This document shows positions 52,247 to 60,387 of a stretch of DNA of 64,000 bases, piece after piece. The stretch is from the NCBI RefSeq assembly GCF_018614615.1, contig NZ_JAGGOK010000038.1:60736-124735 (forward strand), in the 5' to 3' direction. Both the position numbers and the translations under genes were made by a program. Within the stretch, counting starts at the first letter, position 1; every line of letters starts with the position of its first letter. Source of the stretch: Streptomyces sp. ISL-100 (GTDB lineage: Bacteria; Actinomycetota; Actinomycetes; Streptomycetales; Streptomycetaceae). The notes under the pieces are model-generated. The model was not told where the DNA came from. It did no database searches and was given only the letters and a program-made list of their open reading frames with translations.

Positions 52247-53126
52247 GCCTGCGGACGGTGGTTATGGCCGCCTCGACGCTCGCCGCGATGTCCGTGATCG
52301 GATAGAAGACCTCGCGGATCGTACGGTCCCGCTCGACCACCAGCGTCAGCCGCTTCAGCCGGCCGACCCCCGCCGCCCGGAACGTCGGCAGGCGCAGCGC
52401 GGCCGCCAGCGTCAGATCCGCGTCCGACAGGAGCGGGAAGCGCAGCCCCTCCTTGTCGGCGAACGCCCGCTGCTCGTCCGGACGCTGGACGGAAACGCCG
52501 TGCACGGTCGCGCCGGCGGCGGTGAACCGGTCCAACTGGCCGCGGTAGGTGCAGGATTCGAGCGTGCAGCCGGGCGCGCCGGGGATCTCGGCCCAGCCGG
52601 GCGGGTAGGCCTCGGGGCGGGCGTACGCGCCCGGGAAGCAGTACAGGACGGTGTACGGCGTGCCTTCCGCGACCGGGTCGCGCATGTCGCCGTCGGCGTC
52701 GAGGAGTTGGAGTTCCGGCAGCCGCGTGCCGACGAGCCGGTGCACGCGCCCGGCCTCGCTCGACGCCTGTGCCGCTGTTGCCGTCGTCTCTCCTTCCCCG
52801 AGCAGCCAGGTGTCGCCCCAGTCCTGGAGCGCGATGAGTACGGGCAGGAGGGCCCGGCCGCGCCGGGTGAGGCGGTACTCGTACCGGACGGGCCGGTCCT
52901 GGTACGGCTCGCGCGTCAGAACGTCCGCGTCGACCAGCAGCCGCAGCCGCTCGGCGAGCACTTTGCGCGACATGCCGGTCTCCGCCTGGAGGGCGTCGAA
53001 GCGGTGCACGCCGCGGGCTGCGTCGCGCACGATCAGCAGCGTCCACCAGTCGCCTACGACGTCGAGGGCCTGGGCGATGGCGCAGTCGGCGTCGTCGAGG
53101 CGGGTGCGTTGTGCCATGGGGCTCAT
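52224..53126 (-). CDS. HxlR-type winged-helix regulator fused to a PrxQ/AhpC-TSA peroxiredoxin
   Basis: About 300 residues. The N-terminal 110 residues are an HxlR winged helix: DCAIAQALDVVGDWWTLLIV with the conserved sensor-type Cys (about 15), then FDALQAETGMSRKVLAERLR and the wing DRPVRYEYRLTRRGRAL. Residues about 130-295 are a thioredoxin-fold peroxiredoxin: LPELQLLDADGDM, YTVLYCFPGAYARPEAYP, and the PrxQ-style PGCTLESCTYR with peroxidatic and resolving Cys five apart. One chain thus joins a DNA-binding domain with a thiol peroxidase. Start ATG at 53126 or 53117; neither has a strong ribosome site. It diverges from an MFS gene and may control it. Confidence 0.88.
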   Translation of the reverse strand: MSPMAQRTRLDDADCAIAQALDVVGDWWTLLIVRDAARGVHRFDALQAETGMSRKVLAERLRLLVDADVLTREPYQDRPVRYEYRLTRRGRALLPVLIALQDWGDTWLLGEGETTATAAQASSEAGRVHRLVGTRLPELQLLDADGDMRDPVAEGTPYTVLYCFPGAYARPEAYPPGWAEIPGAPGCTLESCTYRGQLDRFTAAGATVHGVSVQRPDEQRAFADKEGLRFPLLSDADLTLAAALRLPTFRAAGVGRLKRLTLVVERDRTIREVFYPITDIAASVEAAITTVRRLSPGPGR

Positions 53127-53184
53127 GCTGGCATAGTCCGTTCCCAAAGGGAACTCACCTTGACTCACACAGGGGGCGGGCACG

Positions 53185-54432
53185 TTGGGGTCACTTCGGG
53201 ATGTGCCGAAGGCCGTATGGCACCTGGCATTCGGCATCTTCTTCAACAGCGCCGTCGCCTTCACCTTCATCTACCTCTTCGTCTATCTGACGGACGAGCG
53301 CGGCCTCGCCGTCGCGCAGGCGGGCGTCATCAGCGGCATCGGGGGCGTCGGCCTGGTCGCGGGAAACTTCACCGGGGGCTGGTTCGGTGACCGCTTCGGC
53401 CACCGGCGCACACTGCTGACGGCGTCGGTGTTAGCGGGGGCAGGGCTGGTCGTACTGCCCGCCGTGCCGGACGTGCTGCTGTACGCCGCGTTGCCGCTGG
53501 CCCAGTACGCGCAGGGCGCCGTGCGCGCCGCGAACTCCGCGCTCATCGCGGTCTCCGTACCCGACGGATCGCGCCGTCAGGGCTTCGCCGTGATGCGGGT
53601 GGCCGGGAACGCGGGCTTCACCGTGGGGGCGCCGCTCGGAGCGCTGGTCTCGGCGGAGTTCTCGTACACCGTGATCTTCGTCGCCGACGGGATCGGCACG
53701 CTCCTCTTCGCGCTGTACGCGGCTCTGGTGCTTCCCGGCGGCGCCCGCCCGACTGTTCAGCACCCCCAGAGCCGGCCCGCGCCGGGTGTGTGGCGGGAAC
53801 TGCGGGCGCGCCCCACCGTGCTCGTACTCCTCGTGTCGATCTTCTTCGCGGACATCGTCTACCGGCAGTTGTTCTCCACCGTCCCGGTCTTCCTCGGTGA
53901 CCACGGGACGGACACCCGCGCGTACGGCTGGCTGATCGCGATCAACGGAGCGGTGATCCTCTGCCTGGAACTCCCGACGGCCGTCGTCCTGCGCAGGCGC
54001 GCACCCCTGACGATCATCGGCGTCGGCCTGGTCCTGGTCGGCCTGGGCTACGGCGTGCTGACGCTGGGAGCCTCCATCGTGGTGGCCGTGGCGATGATGC
54101 TGCTGCTCACGGCGGGCGAGATCCTCTACAAGACCCCGGCCACGGCGTATGTCGCCGATCAGGCACCCGATCACGCGCAGGGCCGCTTCCAGAGCCTGTA
54201 CGCCGGTGTCTCGGTCAGCGGCGTCATCCTCGCCCCGCCGCTGGGAGGCGCCCTGTACGAAACGGCGCCGGGCGTGCTCTGGCCGCTGAGCGCGGTGCTG
54301 GCGGTGGCGGCGGGGGGCGCGGTGATCGCGGCGGGGCGGCTGGGACGGGCGGCGGCGCGCGATGCGACCGCCGACGGGCCGGTAACCGGAGCTTCGCCCC
54401 GGACCCCGGTCCTCAAGCGCCGGACAGGCTGA
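53185..54432 (+). CDS. MFS transporter, divergent from the HxlR-peroxiredoxin gene
   Basis: 415 residues, 12 helices. MFS loop signature GGWFGDRFGHRRTLLTASVL (about 65-84) and the helix-5 region RVAGNAGFTVGAPLGALVS (about 139) are clear; this branch resembles YdeG/MdtH-like drug exporters. The start is TTG at 53185, preceded by a G-rich stretch (AGGGGGCGGG). The last 14 residues (ASPRTPVLKRRTG and before) are encoded by a copy of the dispersed repeat that also supplies the stop codon, so the natural C-terminus has probably been replaced. Substrate unknown; regulation by the divergent redox regulator is plausible. Confidence 0.88.
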   Translation: MGSLRDVPKAVWHLAFGIFFNSAVAFTFIYLFVYLTDERGLAVAQAGVISGIGGVGLVAGNFTGGWFGDRFGHRRTLLTASVLAGAGLVVLPAVPDVLLYAALPLAQYAQGAVRAANSALIAVSVPDGSRRQGFAVMRVAGNAGFTVGAPLGALVSAEFSYTVIFVADGIGTLLFALYAALVLPGGARPTVQHPQSRPAPGVWRELRARPTVLVLLVSIFFADIVYRQLFSTVPVFLGDHGTDTRAYGWLIAINGAVILCLELPTAVVLRRRAPLTIIGVGLVLVGLGYGVLTLGASIVVAVAMMLLLTAGEILYKTPATAYVADQAPDHAQGRFQSLYAGVSVSGVILAPPLGGALYETAPGVLWPLSAVLAVAAGGAVIAAGRLGRAAARDATADGPVTGASPRTPVLKRRTG

Positions 54433-54433
54433 A
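54391..54433. repeat. Dispersed repeat, copy 3, overlapping the 3' end of the MFS gene
   Basis: GCTTCGCCCCGGACCCC followed by GTCCTCAAGCGCCGGACAGG (54409-54428) and CTGAA is a close match to the leader and left arm of copy 1, with three changes in 25. The TGA at 54430-54432 ends the transporter. A further GC hairpin, CCGGTCCGG with CCGGGACCGG, follows at about 54437-54477. Confidence 0.82.
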
Positions 54434-54514
54434 TTTCCGGTCCGGTGTGCCGGCCGGCGCCCGGCATCCGGGACCGGTTCGCCTCTGTGTGCCAGTCCCG
54501 GTTAGCGTTCAGAC

Positions 54515-55504
54515 ATGACCGATACGACTGCTACTCGCACCACCGGCGCCGTCGCCGCCGGCCTCGCCACCATCGCCGCGGACGGCACCGTCCTCGACAC
54601 CTGGTTCCCCGCCCCCGAGCTTGTCGCCGAGCCCGGCCCCGCCGGCACCGAGCGCCTCACCGCCGAGCGCGCCGCCGAGCTGCTCGGCGCCTCCGCGCCG
54701 AAGGCCGCCGGCCCCGACGCCCGCCGCGGCGTCGAGGTCGTCGCCGTCCGTACGGTCATCGCCTCGCTCGACGACAAGCCGCTGGACGCCCACGACGCGT
54801 ACCTGCGCCTCCACCTCCTCTCGCACCGCCTGGTCCAGCCGCACGGCCAGAACCTGGACGGCGTCTTCGGCCTCCTTGCCAACGTCGCCTGGACCTCGCT
54901 CGGCCCGGTCGCCGTCGACCAGCTGGAGACGGTGCGGCTGAACGCCCGCGCCGAGGGCCTGCACCTCCAGGTGACCTCGGTGGACAAGTTCCCGCGCATG
55001 ACGGATTACGTCGCCCCGTCGGGCGTCCGTATCGCCGACGCGGACCGGGTCCGCCTCGGCGCCCACCTCGCCTCCGGAACCACGGTCATGCACGAGGGCT
55101 TCGTCAACTTCAACGCCGGCACGCTCGGCACCTCCATGGTCGAGGGCCGCATCTCCGCTGGTGTCGTCATCGGCGACGGCTCCGACATCGGCGGCGGCGC
55201 GTCCACCATGGGCACCCTCTCCGGCGGCGGCAACGTACGCATCACCATCGGCGAGCGCTGCCTGGTCGGCGCCGAGGCGGGCGTCGGCATCGCGCTCGGC
55301 GACGAGTGCGTCGTCGAGGCCGGCCTGTACGTGACGGCGGGCACTCGCGTCACGATGCCCGACGGCCAGATCGTCAAGGCCCGCGAACTGTCCGGCGCCA
55401 GCAACATCCTCTTCCGCCGCAACTCGGTAACCGGCACCGTCGAGGCCCGCCCGAACAACGCGGTCTGGGGCGGCCTGAACGAAATCCTGCACAGCCACAA
55501 CTGA
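54515..55504 (+). CDS. dapD: Tetrahydrodipicolinate N-succinyltransferase
   Basis: 329 residues, the long actinobacterial DapD. It succinylates tetrahydrodipicolinate in lysine and diaminopimelate synthesis, needed for the cell wall. The left-handed beta-helix hexapeptides run from about 165 to 290 (VRIADADRVRLGAHLASGTT, IGDGSDIGGGASTMGTLSGG, ITIGERCLVGAEAGVGIALG). HEGFVNFNAGTLGTSMVEGR is the typical substrate region, with the catalytic Glu in MVEGR. The N-terminal 120 residues are the alpha/beta lead of this branch. It stands as a single gene between the MFS gene and a strong terminator. Confidence 0.96.
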   Translation: MTDTTATRTTGAVAAGLATIAADGTVLDTWFPAPELVAEPGPAGTERLTAERAAELLGASAPKAAGPDARRGVEVVAVRTVIASLDDKPLDAHDAYLRLHLLSHRLVQPHGQNLDGVFGLLANVAWTSLGPVAVDQLETVRLNARAEGLHLQVTSVDKFPRMTDYVAPSGVRIADADRVRLGAHLASGTTVMHEGFVNFNAGTLGTSMVEGRISAGVVIGDGSDIGGGASTMGTLSGGGNVRITIGERCLVGAEAGVGIALGDECVVEAGLYVTAGTRVTMPDGQIVKARELSGASNILFRRNSVTGTVEARPNNAVWGGLNEILHSHN

Positions 55505-55516
55505 TCACGCTCCACT

Positions 55517-55566
55517 GAGCGCCCTCCCACGGCCCGCCGGGCGGCCCGGGGAGGGCGCTCATTTGT
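55517..55566 (+). terminator. Intrinsic terminator after dapD
   Basis: GAGCGCCCTCCC (55517-55528) pairs perfectly with GGGAGGGCGCTC (55549-55560); the loop contains a second GC hairpin, and ATTTGT follows. It lies 12 bp after dapD. The remaining gap to 55740 shows nothing else I can name. Confidence 0.9.
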
Positions 55567-55740
55567 GCCCCGAGCCGATTCTCACGTGCTCGCATCTCCA
55601 GGCCCGGCTGGAGGAGTTGGAAGCCGTGGAGGCAATCGGGGTGGATGCCGCATTCCGGTGACCGGGATCTGAGCTCCGGCACGGTTTACTGGCCGTAGCC
55701 GGCTGCCAGTCCTGGCGACGGTGAGCAAGGAGTGACGCGG

Positions 55741-56391
55741 GTGATCAGTGAAGACCAGTTCAGAAATGCGAAGCTGATCTGGGACTACCACCACATGGGC
55801 CACCCGTTGAGGAAGGTCGATGTCGCTGTCGGTCTGGGCAGCAACGACCTCGGTGTGGCCTCCTACTGCGCCGGGCTGTATCGCGCCGGGCTGTTCCCCA
55901 CCCTTGTGTTCACCGGCGGCAACAGCCGCAACAGCGCAGTCCGCTTTCCGCGCGGCGAGGCTGTGCACTTCCGCGAGCGCGCGCTTGAGCTCGGTGTTCC
56001 TCATTCGGCGATCCTGCTGGAGCCGAAGGCGGCGAACACGGGGCAGAACATAGCCTTCTCCCGTCAGGTACTGGCCGACGCCGGGATCACGCCCTCCACG
56101 GTGCTGCTCGTCTCGAAGCCGTACATGGAGCGGCGGTCCTTCGCCACCGCCCGCAAGCTGTGGCCCGAGGTCGAGGTGCGCTGCGCCTCGGAGCCGGTGA
56201 GCTTCGACGAGTACCTCAAGAGCGTCGGTGATGAACGGCTTGTCGTAGACATGCTTGTCGGGGGGCTTCAGCGGGTGATTGAGTATCCGAAGCTCGGGTT
56301 CGCCATCGAGCAGGATGTGCCGGAGGACGTGCGTGGCGCATACGAGTCTCTCGTCGCCGCCGGCTTCACCAGCCGTCTTCTGAGCACCTGA
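55741..56391 (+). CDS. YdcF/DUF218-family protein
   Basis: 216 residues. The DUF218 (ElyC/SanA/YdcF) core is VDVAVGLGSNDLGVASYCAG (about 26-45), FPTLVFTGGNS, the ARG-like RFPRGEAVHFRERALELGVP, LEPKAANTGQNIAFSRQVL (with the ENT-like site) and VLLVSKPYMERRSFATARKL. YdcF of E. coli binds S-adenosylmethionine; others act in envelope work. No membrane helix is present, so it is the cytosolic type. GTG at 55741 stands 8 nt after AAGGAG and is preferred to GTG at 55732. A one-helix membrane gene follows 17 bp later, suggesting an operon. Confidence 0.87.
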   Translation: MISEDQFRNAKLIWDYHHMGHPLRKVDVAVGLGSNDLGVASYCAGLYRAGLFPTLVFTGGNSRNSAVRFPRGEAVHFRERALELGVPHSAILLEPKAANTGQNIAFSRQVLADAGITPSTVLLVSKPYMERRSFATARKLWPEVEVRCASEPVSFDEYLKSVGDERLVVDMLVGGLQRVIEYPKLGFAIEQDVPEDVRGAYESLVAAGFTSRLLST

Positions 56392-56408
56392 CGTGCAGGG
56401 GGAGACGG

Positions 56409-56960
56409 GTGGCGTTTCTGGATCAGATGCCGACGCTGATCGGTGTGGTGGTGGGCTCGGTCGGCTCGTACACCGCGGCGGCTCTCATGGAGCGCAACCG
56501 ATGGCGTCGCGGCAGGGCGGAGCGCTGGGACGAGAAGCGGTTCGAGATCTACACGGCCTACGCCAACACGCTCAAAGCTCAGATACGCATCGCACAGCGC
56601 CTCGGAGCCGCACGCGGCTTCCGCACCGTGCTCGATCCGATCGACTTGGACGACGGCATGCGGTTGCTCGCGGACGCCGAGTCGAAACGGTCGGCGGAGT
56701 GGGAATCCGTACTGCTGATAGGGGACGCAGACACGGTGAAAGCCGCCCGCGCATGGCACGAATCGGTATGGAACTACGAGCTTTACGCGCGGGGCCGGCA
56801 GGCGGACTCGGAGGAAGACTGGGTCCATGCCGAGAGCCAGATGAGCCAAGCACGCGATGAGTTCTACGCCTGTGCGCGACGCGACCTGAGCATTCCGTGC
56901 CCGACGCCGCCGTCCGGCAACTGGCCACGCCACTGGCAGGACGGGGCGTCCCCGCACTGA
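56409..56960 (+). CDS. Hypothetical protein with one N-terminal membrane helix and helical cytosolic domain
   Basis: 183 residues. An N-terminal helix (LIGVVVGSVGSYTAAALM, about 10-27) is followed by a basic stretch RNRWRRGRAERWDEKRFEIY and a long helical region (AYANTLKAQIRIAQRLG to the AESQMSQARDEFYACARRDL segment at about 140-159). This layout resembles small actinobacterial membrane-anchored proteins with unknown role. GTG at 56409 is preceded by GGGGGAGACGGG. It follows the YdcF-like gene by 17 bp. I do not recognise a family. Confidence 0.75.
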   Translation: MAFLDQMPTLIGVVVGSVGSYTAAALMERNRWRRGRAERWDEKRFEIYTAYANTLKAQIRIAQRLGAARGFRTVLDPIDLDDGMRLLADAESKRSAEWESVLLIGDADTVKAARAWHESVWNYELYARGRQADSEEDWVHAESQMSQARDEFYACARRDLSIPCPTPPSGNWPRHWQDGASPH

Positions 56961-57099
56961 GCGAACGCTTCCGTGTTCGCCGTACTGGCGGCCGTGAACC
57001 GCACTCTCACGGTGGACCTTGCGTGACCTCTGGGCCGTTCGGGTGGATAAGCAGGTCGACACATCGGACGAACAACCAGACGCACGGCGAGGGAACCGC

Positions 57100-57324
57100 A
57101 TGACGACACAGCACGCACGAGCACTTGCCCGATGGATTACCGGATGCGGCGCGGTTCTCATGGCGGTGGGGCTGCCCGCCGGGGCGGCGCACGCCGACGA
57201 GACGCACAACAACTCGCACAACGCGCCTCGCGTGATGCTGTTCTCTGTGGGCCAGATCGACGACCCGATGGAGGACGTCCTGGAGCACGCCACGATCCTC
57301 GGCAAGACCTACATGTCGGGCTGA
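57100..57324 (+). CDS. Small secreted protein of unknown function
   Basis: 74 residues. A signal peptide (basic MTTQHARALARW, hydrophobic ITGCGAVLMAVGLPAG, cleavage near AAHA at about 32) leaves a mature peptide of about 42 residues: a His/Asn-rich start DETHNNSHNAPR, then VMLFSVGQIDDPMEDVLEHA and ILGKTYMSG. There is no Cys in the mature part. The ATG follows GCGAGGGA by 6 nt. It stands 139 bp after the previous gene and converges on, and overlaps by 16 bp, the DapA-like gene. I recognise no family; it is not a chaplin or rodlin by pattern. Confidence 0.7.
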   Translation: MTTQHARALARWITGCGAVLMAVGLPAGAAHADETHNNSHNAPRVMLFSVGQIDDPMEDVLEHATILGKTYMSG

Positions 57325-58220
57325 ACCGGCCGCCGGTTCAGATTTTCGTACGCCTTGAGCAGCCCGTCGACCGTCGCCCGGTCGGCGGGCCGCAGCGGTT
57401 CCCTGACGCGTCCCGCCGACAGGCCGAGCGCGCCGAGCAGGCCCTTCGTGGTGACCGTGCCAGGCAGGCCCGACGCCATGGTGAGCGTGATGAGGGGCAG
57501 GGTGGCCCGGTGGGCTCGGGCGGCCCCGGCCGTGTCTCCGGCGTCGTACGCGTCGAGGACCGCCCGCATCGCGCGGGGCGCGGAGTTGGCAACCGTACTG
57601 ACATAGCCCGCGCCGCCCAGCGAGTAGAGCGGAAGGTTGAGTTCCTCGCTGCCCGAGTAGTAGGCAAGGGCGGTTTGGGAGATGACCGTGGCGCTGGCCA
57701 GCAGGTCGTACGCGCAGTCCTTCACCGCGGTGATACGTGGATGCCCGGCGAGGCGCAGCATGGTCTCGACCTCGATGCGGGTGCCGGTGCGGCCGGGGAT
57801 GTCGTACAGCATCAGCGGGACGCCGACCGCGTCCGCGACCCGCCGGAAGTGCGCCTCCACGGCGTCCTGCGGCGGTCGGCTGTAGTACGGCGTGACCACC
57901 AAGAGGCCGTCTGCTCCTGCCTGTTCGGCTGCCTGTGCCAGCTCGACCGTGTGGCGCGTGTCGGCGCTGCCTACGCCCGCGAGGACCGTCGCCCGGTCAC
58001 CGACCGCCTCGGACACGGCCCGTACGAGCGCGCTCTTCTCGGCGTCGGTGGTGGTCGGGGACTCGCCGGTGGTGCCGTTCAGTACGAGGCCCTCGCAGCC
58101 GCCTCCGGAGACCAGGCGGTCGGCGAGCGACTGGGCGCCGTCCAGGTCCAACGCGCCCGCGGAGGTGAAGGGCGTGATCATTGCGCACAGGGCGCGCCCG
58201 AAAGGGCCTGATGCGGTCAT
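57309..58220 (-). CDS. DapA-family aldolase (dihydrodipicolinate synthase-like)
   Basis: 303 residues, class I aldolase of the DapA/N-acetylneuraminate lyase family. The carboxylate-binding loop GTTGESPTTT (about 50-59), the catalytic Tyr in LVVTPYYSRPPQDAVEAHF (about 115), and the Schiff-base Lys in ITAVKDCAYDL (about 165) are all present; YDIPGRTGTRI carries the Arg that favours a true dihydrodipicolinate synthase. ATG at 58220 (MTASGPFGRALCAM) gives family length; the open frame further upstream is intergenic. It could serve lysine synthesis with the nearby dapD or act on another keto acid. It diverges from an SDR gene. Confidence 0.9.
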   Translation of the reverse strand: MTASGPFGRALCAMITPFTSAGALDLDGAQSLADRLVSGGGCEGLVLNGTTGESPTTTDAEKSALVRAVSEAVGDRATVLAGVGSADTRHTVELAQAAEQAGADGLLVVTPYYSRPPQDAVEAHFRRVADAVGVPLMLYDIPGRTGTRIEVETMLRLAGHPRITAVKDCAYDLLASATVISQTALAYYSGSEELNLPLYSLGGAGYVSTVANSAPRAMRAVLDAYDAGDTAGAARAHRATLPLITLTMASGLPGTVTTKGLLGALGLSAGRVREPLRPADRATVDGLLKAYENLNRRPVQPDM

Positions 58221-58372
58221 ACGGGGAAGTCTCGGCCGCCGGACGCTGAAGGTCCACTTAGATTTGCTTGGTGTGAAGGGCAAGCAGCGCTGAACAGTCG
58301 GGTGGGGCGTACGCAGGTCGTCTGGCATGATCGCTCGGGCGCGGCAGGCCGTATCAAGGGAGGTACTGCTCG

Positions 58373-59116
58373 ATGAGCGAAGAGCGTGTGGCGCTGGTGA
58401 CGGGTTCGTCGTCGGGGATCGGCGCGGCCGTCGCCCGACGGCTCGCCGCAGCGGGAGTCCGGGTGATCGTCAACTCCGCCCACTCGGTCGAGGCCGGCCA
58501 GGCACTGGCCGGTGAACTGCCCGGCGCCCGTTACGTCCAGGCCGATGTGGCCGTGGAGGAGGACGCGAAGCGGCTCGTGGCGGAGGCGGTCGCGGCGTAC
58601 GGACGCCTCGACATCCTGGTCAACAGCGCGGGCACGACCCGTTTCATCCCGCACCACGATCTCGAAGCCGCCAGTCCTGACGTCTGGCGGGACATCTTCG
58701 ACGTCAACGTCATCGGCGTCTGGCAGACGATCACGGCCGCGGCCCCGCATCTGCGGGCTGCGCCGGGCGGCGCGGGCTGCGTGGTCAATGTGTCCTCGCA
58801 GGCGGGCGTACGGCCGGGCGGCAGCTCCATCCCGTACGCCGTCAGCAAGGCGGCCGTGAACCACATGACGAAGCTGCTGGCCAAGACCCTGGGTCCGCAG
58901 GTGCGGGTCAACGCCGTCGCCCCCGGCATGATCGACACCCCGTGGTTCGACGGGCTCGAGGGCGCGGACAAGGCGATGGCGGAGGTGGCGGGGGCGGTGC
59001 CGCTGGGCCGGGTCGGCAAGCCGGAGGACATCGCGGAGGCGGTGTACGACCTCACTCGCGCCGCGTACATCACCGGTGAAGTGCTGCTCGTCGACGGTGG
59101 CGGGCACCTTTTGTGA
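58373..59116 (+). CDS. Short-chain dehydrogenase/reductase
   Basis: 247 residues, classical SDR. The coenzyme motif is TGSSSGIGAAVARRLA (about 10-25), followed by NSAGTTR (NAG-type), the catalytic Ser in VVNVSSQAGVR (about 140), and YAVSKAAVNHM (YxxxK, about 156-160). VNAVAPGMIDTPWFD and GEVLLVDGGGHLL complete the fold. The residue after the first strand (VNSAHS) lacks an acidic group, so NADPH is likely. The closest type is FabG-like; the substrate is unknown. It diverges from the DapA-like gene and has a good AGGGAGG site. A composite hairpin follows. Confidence 0.92.
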   Translation: MSEERVALVTGSSSGIGAAVARRLAAAGVRVIVNSAHSVEAGQALAGELPGARYVQADVAVEEDAKRLVAEAVAAYGRLDILVNSAGTTRFIPHHDLEAASPDVWRDIFDVNVIGVWQTITAAAPHLRAAPGGAGCVVNVSSQAGVRPGGSSIPYAVSKAAVNHMTKLLAKTLGPQVRVNAVAPGMIDTPWFDGLEGADKAMAEVAGAVPLGRVGKPEDIAEAVYDLTRAAYITGEVLLVDGGGHLL

Positions 59117-59127
59117 CACCGAGGTGG

Positions 59128-59178
59128 GGGAGTGGGAGAGCGTGGGCGGCTGCGGCCAGCCGCGCTATTCCCACTCCC
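59128..59178 (+). terminator. Nested hairpin terminator after the SDR gene
   Basis: GGGAGTGGGA (59128-59137) pairs with TCCCACTCCC (59169-59178), enclosing a second stem GCGGCTG (59146-59152) with CAGCCGC (59157-59163). It begins 12 bp after the SDR stop. The 128 bp between it and 59307 hold no supported gene. Confidence 0.75.
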
Positions 59179-59306
59179 TTCAGCACGGGATGTACGTCGC
59201 CTGGAGGCGGCCCAGCACCGTCGTGCCGGTCTCGTCGGCCGGCACCGGCATTTCGTCGCGGTACGGAAGATCACGACCAGGATTCCGACGCGGCCCACCG
59301 CTACCG

Positions 59307-60336
59307 CTACCGCTCGCCGAGAAAGCGCAGGACGTCCGCCTGCTCGGCCGCGAGGCTCGTGCGCATCTGCGCCGGCAGTTCCTCGAAGGGGGTGACCGAG
59401 ACGGGCCGGCCGGCGCGCCGGCTCCAGGTCGCGCAGGCCAGACCGTCCACGATGACGGTGGCGCGCAACTGTCCGCCGCCGGGGTGGACCAGCCGCTCGA
59501 AGCCGGGCGGCACGGACAGGGCGCGGGTGCGGTAGCCCACCAGGTAGTTGTCGTACGCCGGCAACAGCCGTACGTCGCCCACCGCCTCCGCAGGTTCCGC
59601 TTCCGCCTCGTACGACCCCGAGCTCCAGGCCCGCCGCGCCACCGTCACCGAAAGCCCCGACCAGGCGGCGAAGTCCTCCGGGGCGGCCGGCCCGTGCGCG
59701 GCGCGATAGCGGCGTACCAGCTCGACCGCCGCATCCTCCGCCGTGACGGCGGGCGTCCCGGTGCTCCCCAGCCACTCGTCGAGCAGCACGAAGAAGGCTC
59801 CCCGCCGACCGTCGGACCGTGGCAGATCAGGCCCAACAGGGCGCACCGGCGCAGCAGATGAACCGCCACCTGCCCACCCCCGGTGCCGAACCCGGCCGCA
59901 GCGCCCCGCTCAACTTCGCCCGCGACAAGGACCCGTCGGCCAGCGCGGAGGTGATCACCCGCTCGGCCCGGAGCAGGTCCCGTTCGTCCAGCCCGAGCTC
60001 GCGATACCGCCGCTCGCTCAGCCGCAGGAACACCGGCCCGAGAAGCGACGTAAGCCACCGCACGTCGGCCGTCGGCACCAGGTGCAGTGTGCCGCGCATG
60101 AACCAGTTCCGTACGACGCTGCGCTCGACGTCCGTGGCGCGGACCACGTCCGCGGCGGTGAGCCCCGACGAGCGCGCCCGGATCCCGAGCGCCGCGGCCG
60201 CCGCGTCCTGCGCCTGCAGGGCGAAGGCCCGCCCCATTACCTCGGCAACGGACCGCCCCCGCCAGCCGCTCCCGACGCCCTGGGCGCGGGCGCGCAGCAG
60301 GCGGGTGGCGGGCGGTGCCGGCTGGGCAGTGGTCAT
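59307..60336 (-). pseudogene. Winged-helix DNA-binding protein (AlkZ/HTH_42 type) broken by two frameshifts
   Basis: Three overlapping reverse frames together spell one protein of about 343 residues. Frame one (from 60336) covers FALQAQDAAAAALGIRARSS, VVRNWFMRGTLHLVPTADVR and RAKLSGALRP. Frame two continues with AVHLLRRCALLGLICHGPTV (about 59885-59810). Frame three carries FFVLLDEWLGSTGTP through LLPAYDNYLVGYRTR to the stop at 59307. Each switch equals the loss of one base: near 59895-59905, in a GCCGGG run, and near 59803, where one more C in GAGCCTTCTTC would restore GGEPFFVLLDEW. Family members include DNA glycosylases that unhook crosslinks. It is either a pseudogene or two homopolymer sequencing errors. 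Confidence 0.82.
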
Positions 60337-60387
60337 CGGGCCAGCCTAGGCTGCCCTCCCGAGGAAAACCGCAGGAGAAGGAGCAGG

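Noticed and set aside
59180..59306. A short reverse frame ending DETGTTVLGRLQATYIPC
   Set aside because: No start codon with a ribosome site and no recognisable family; too short to support as a gene.
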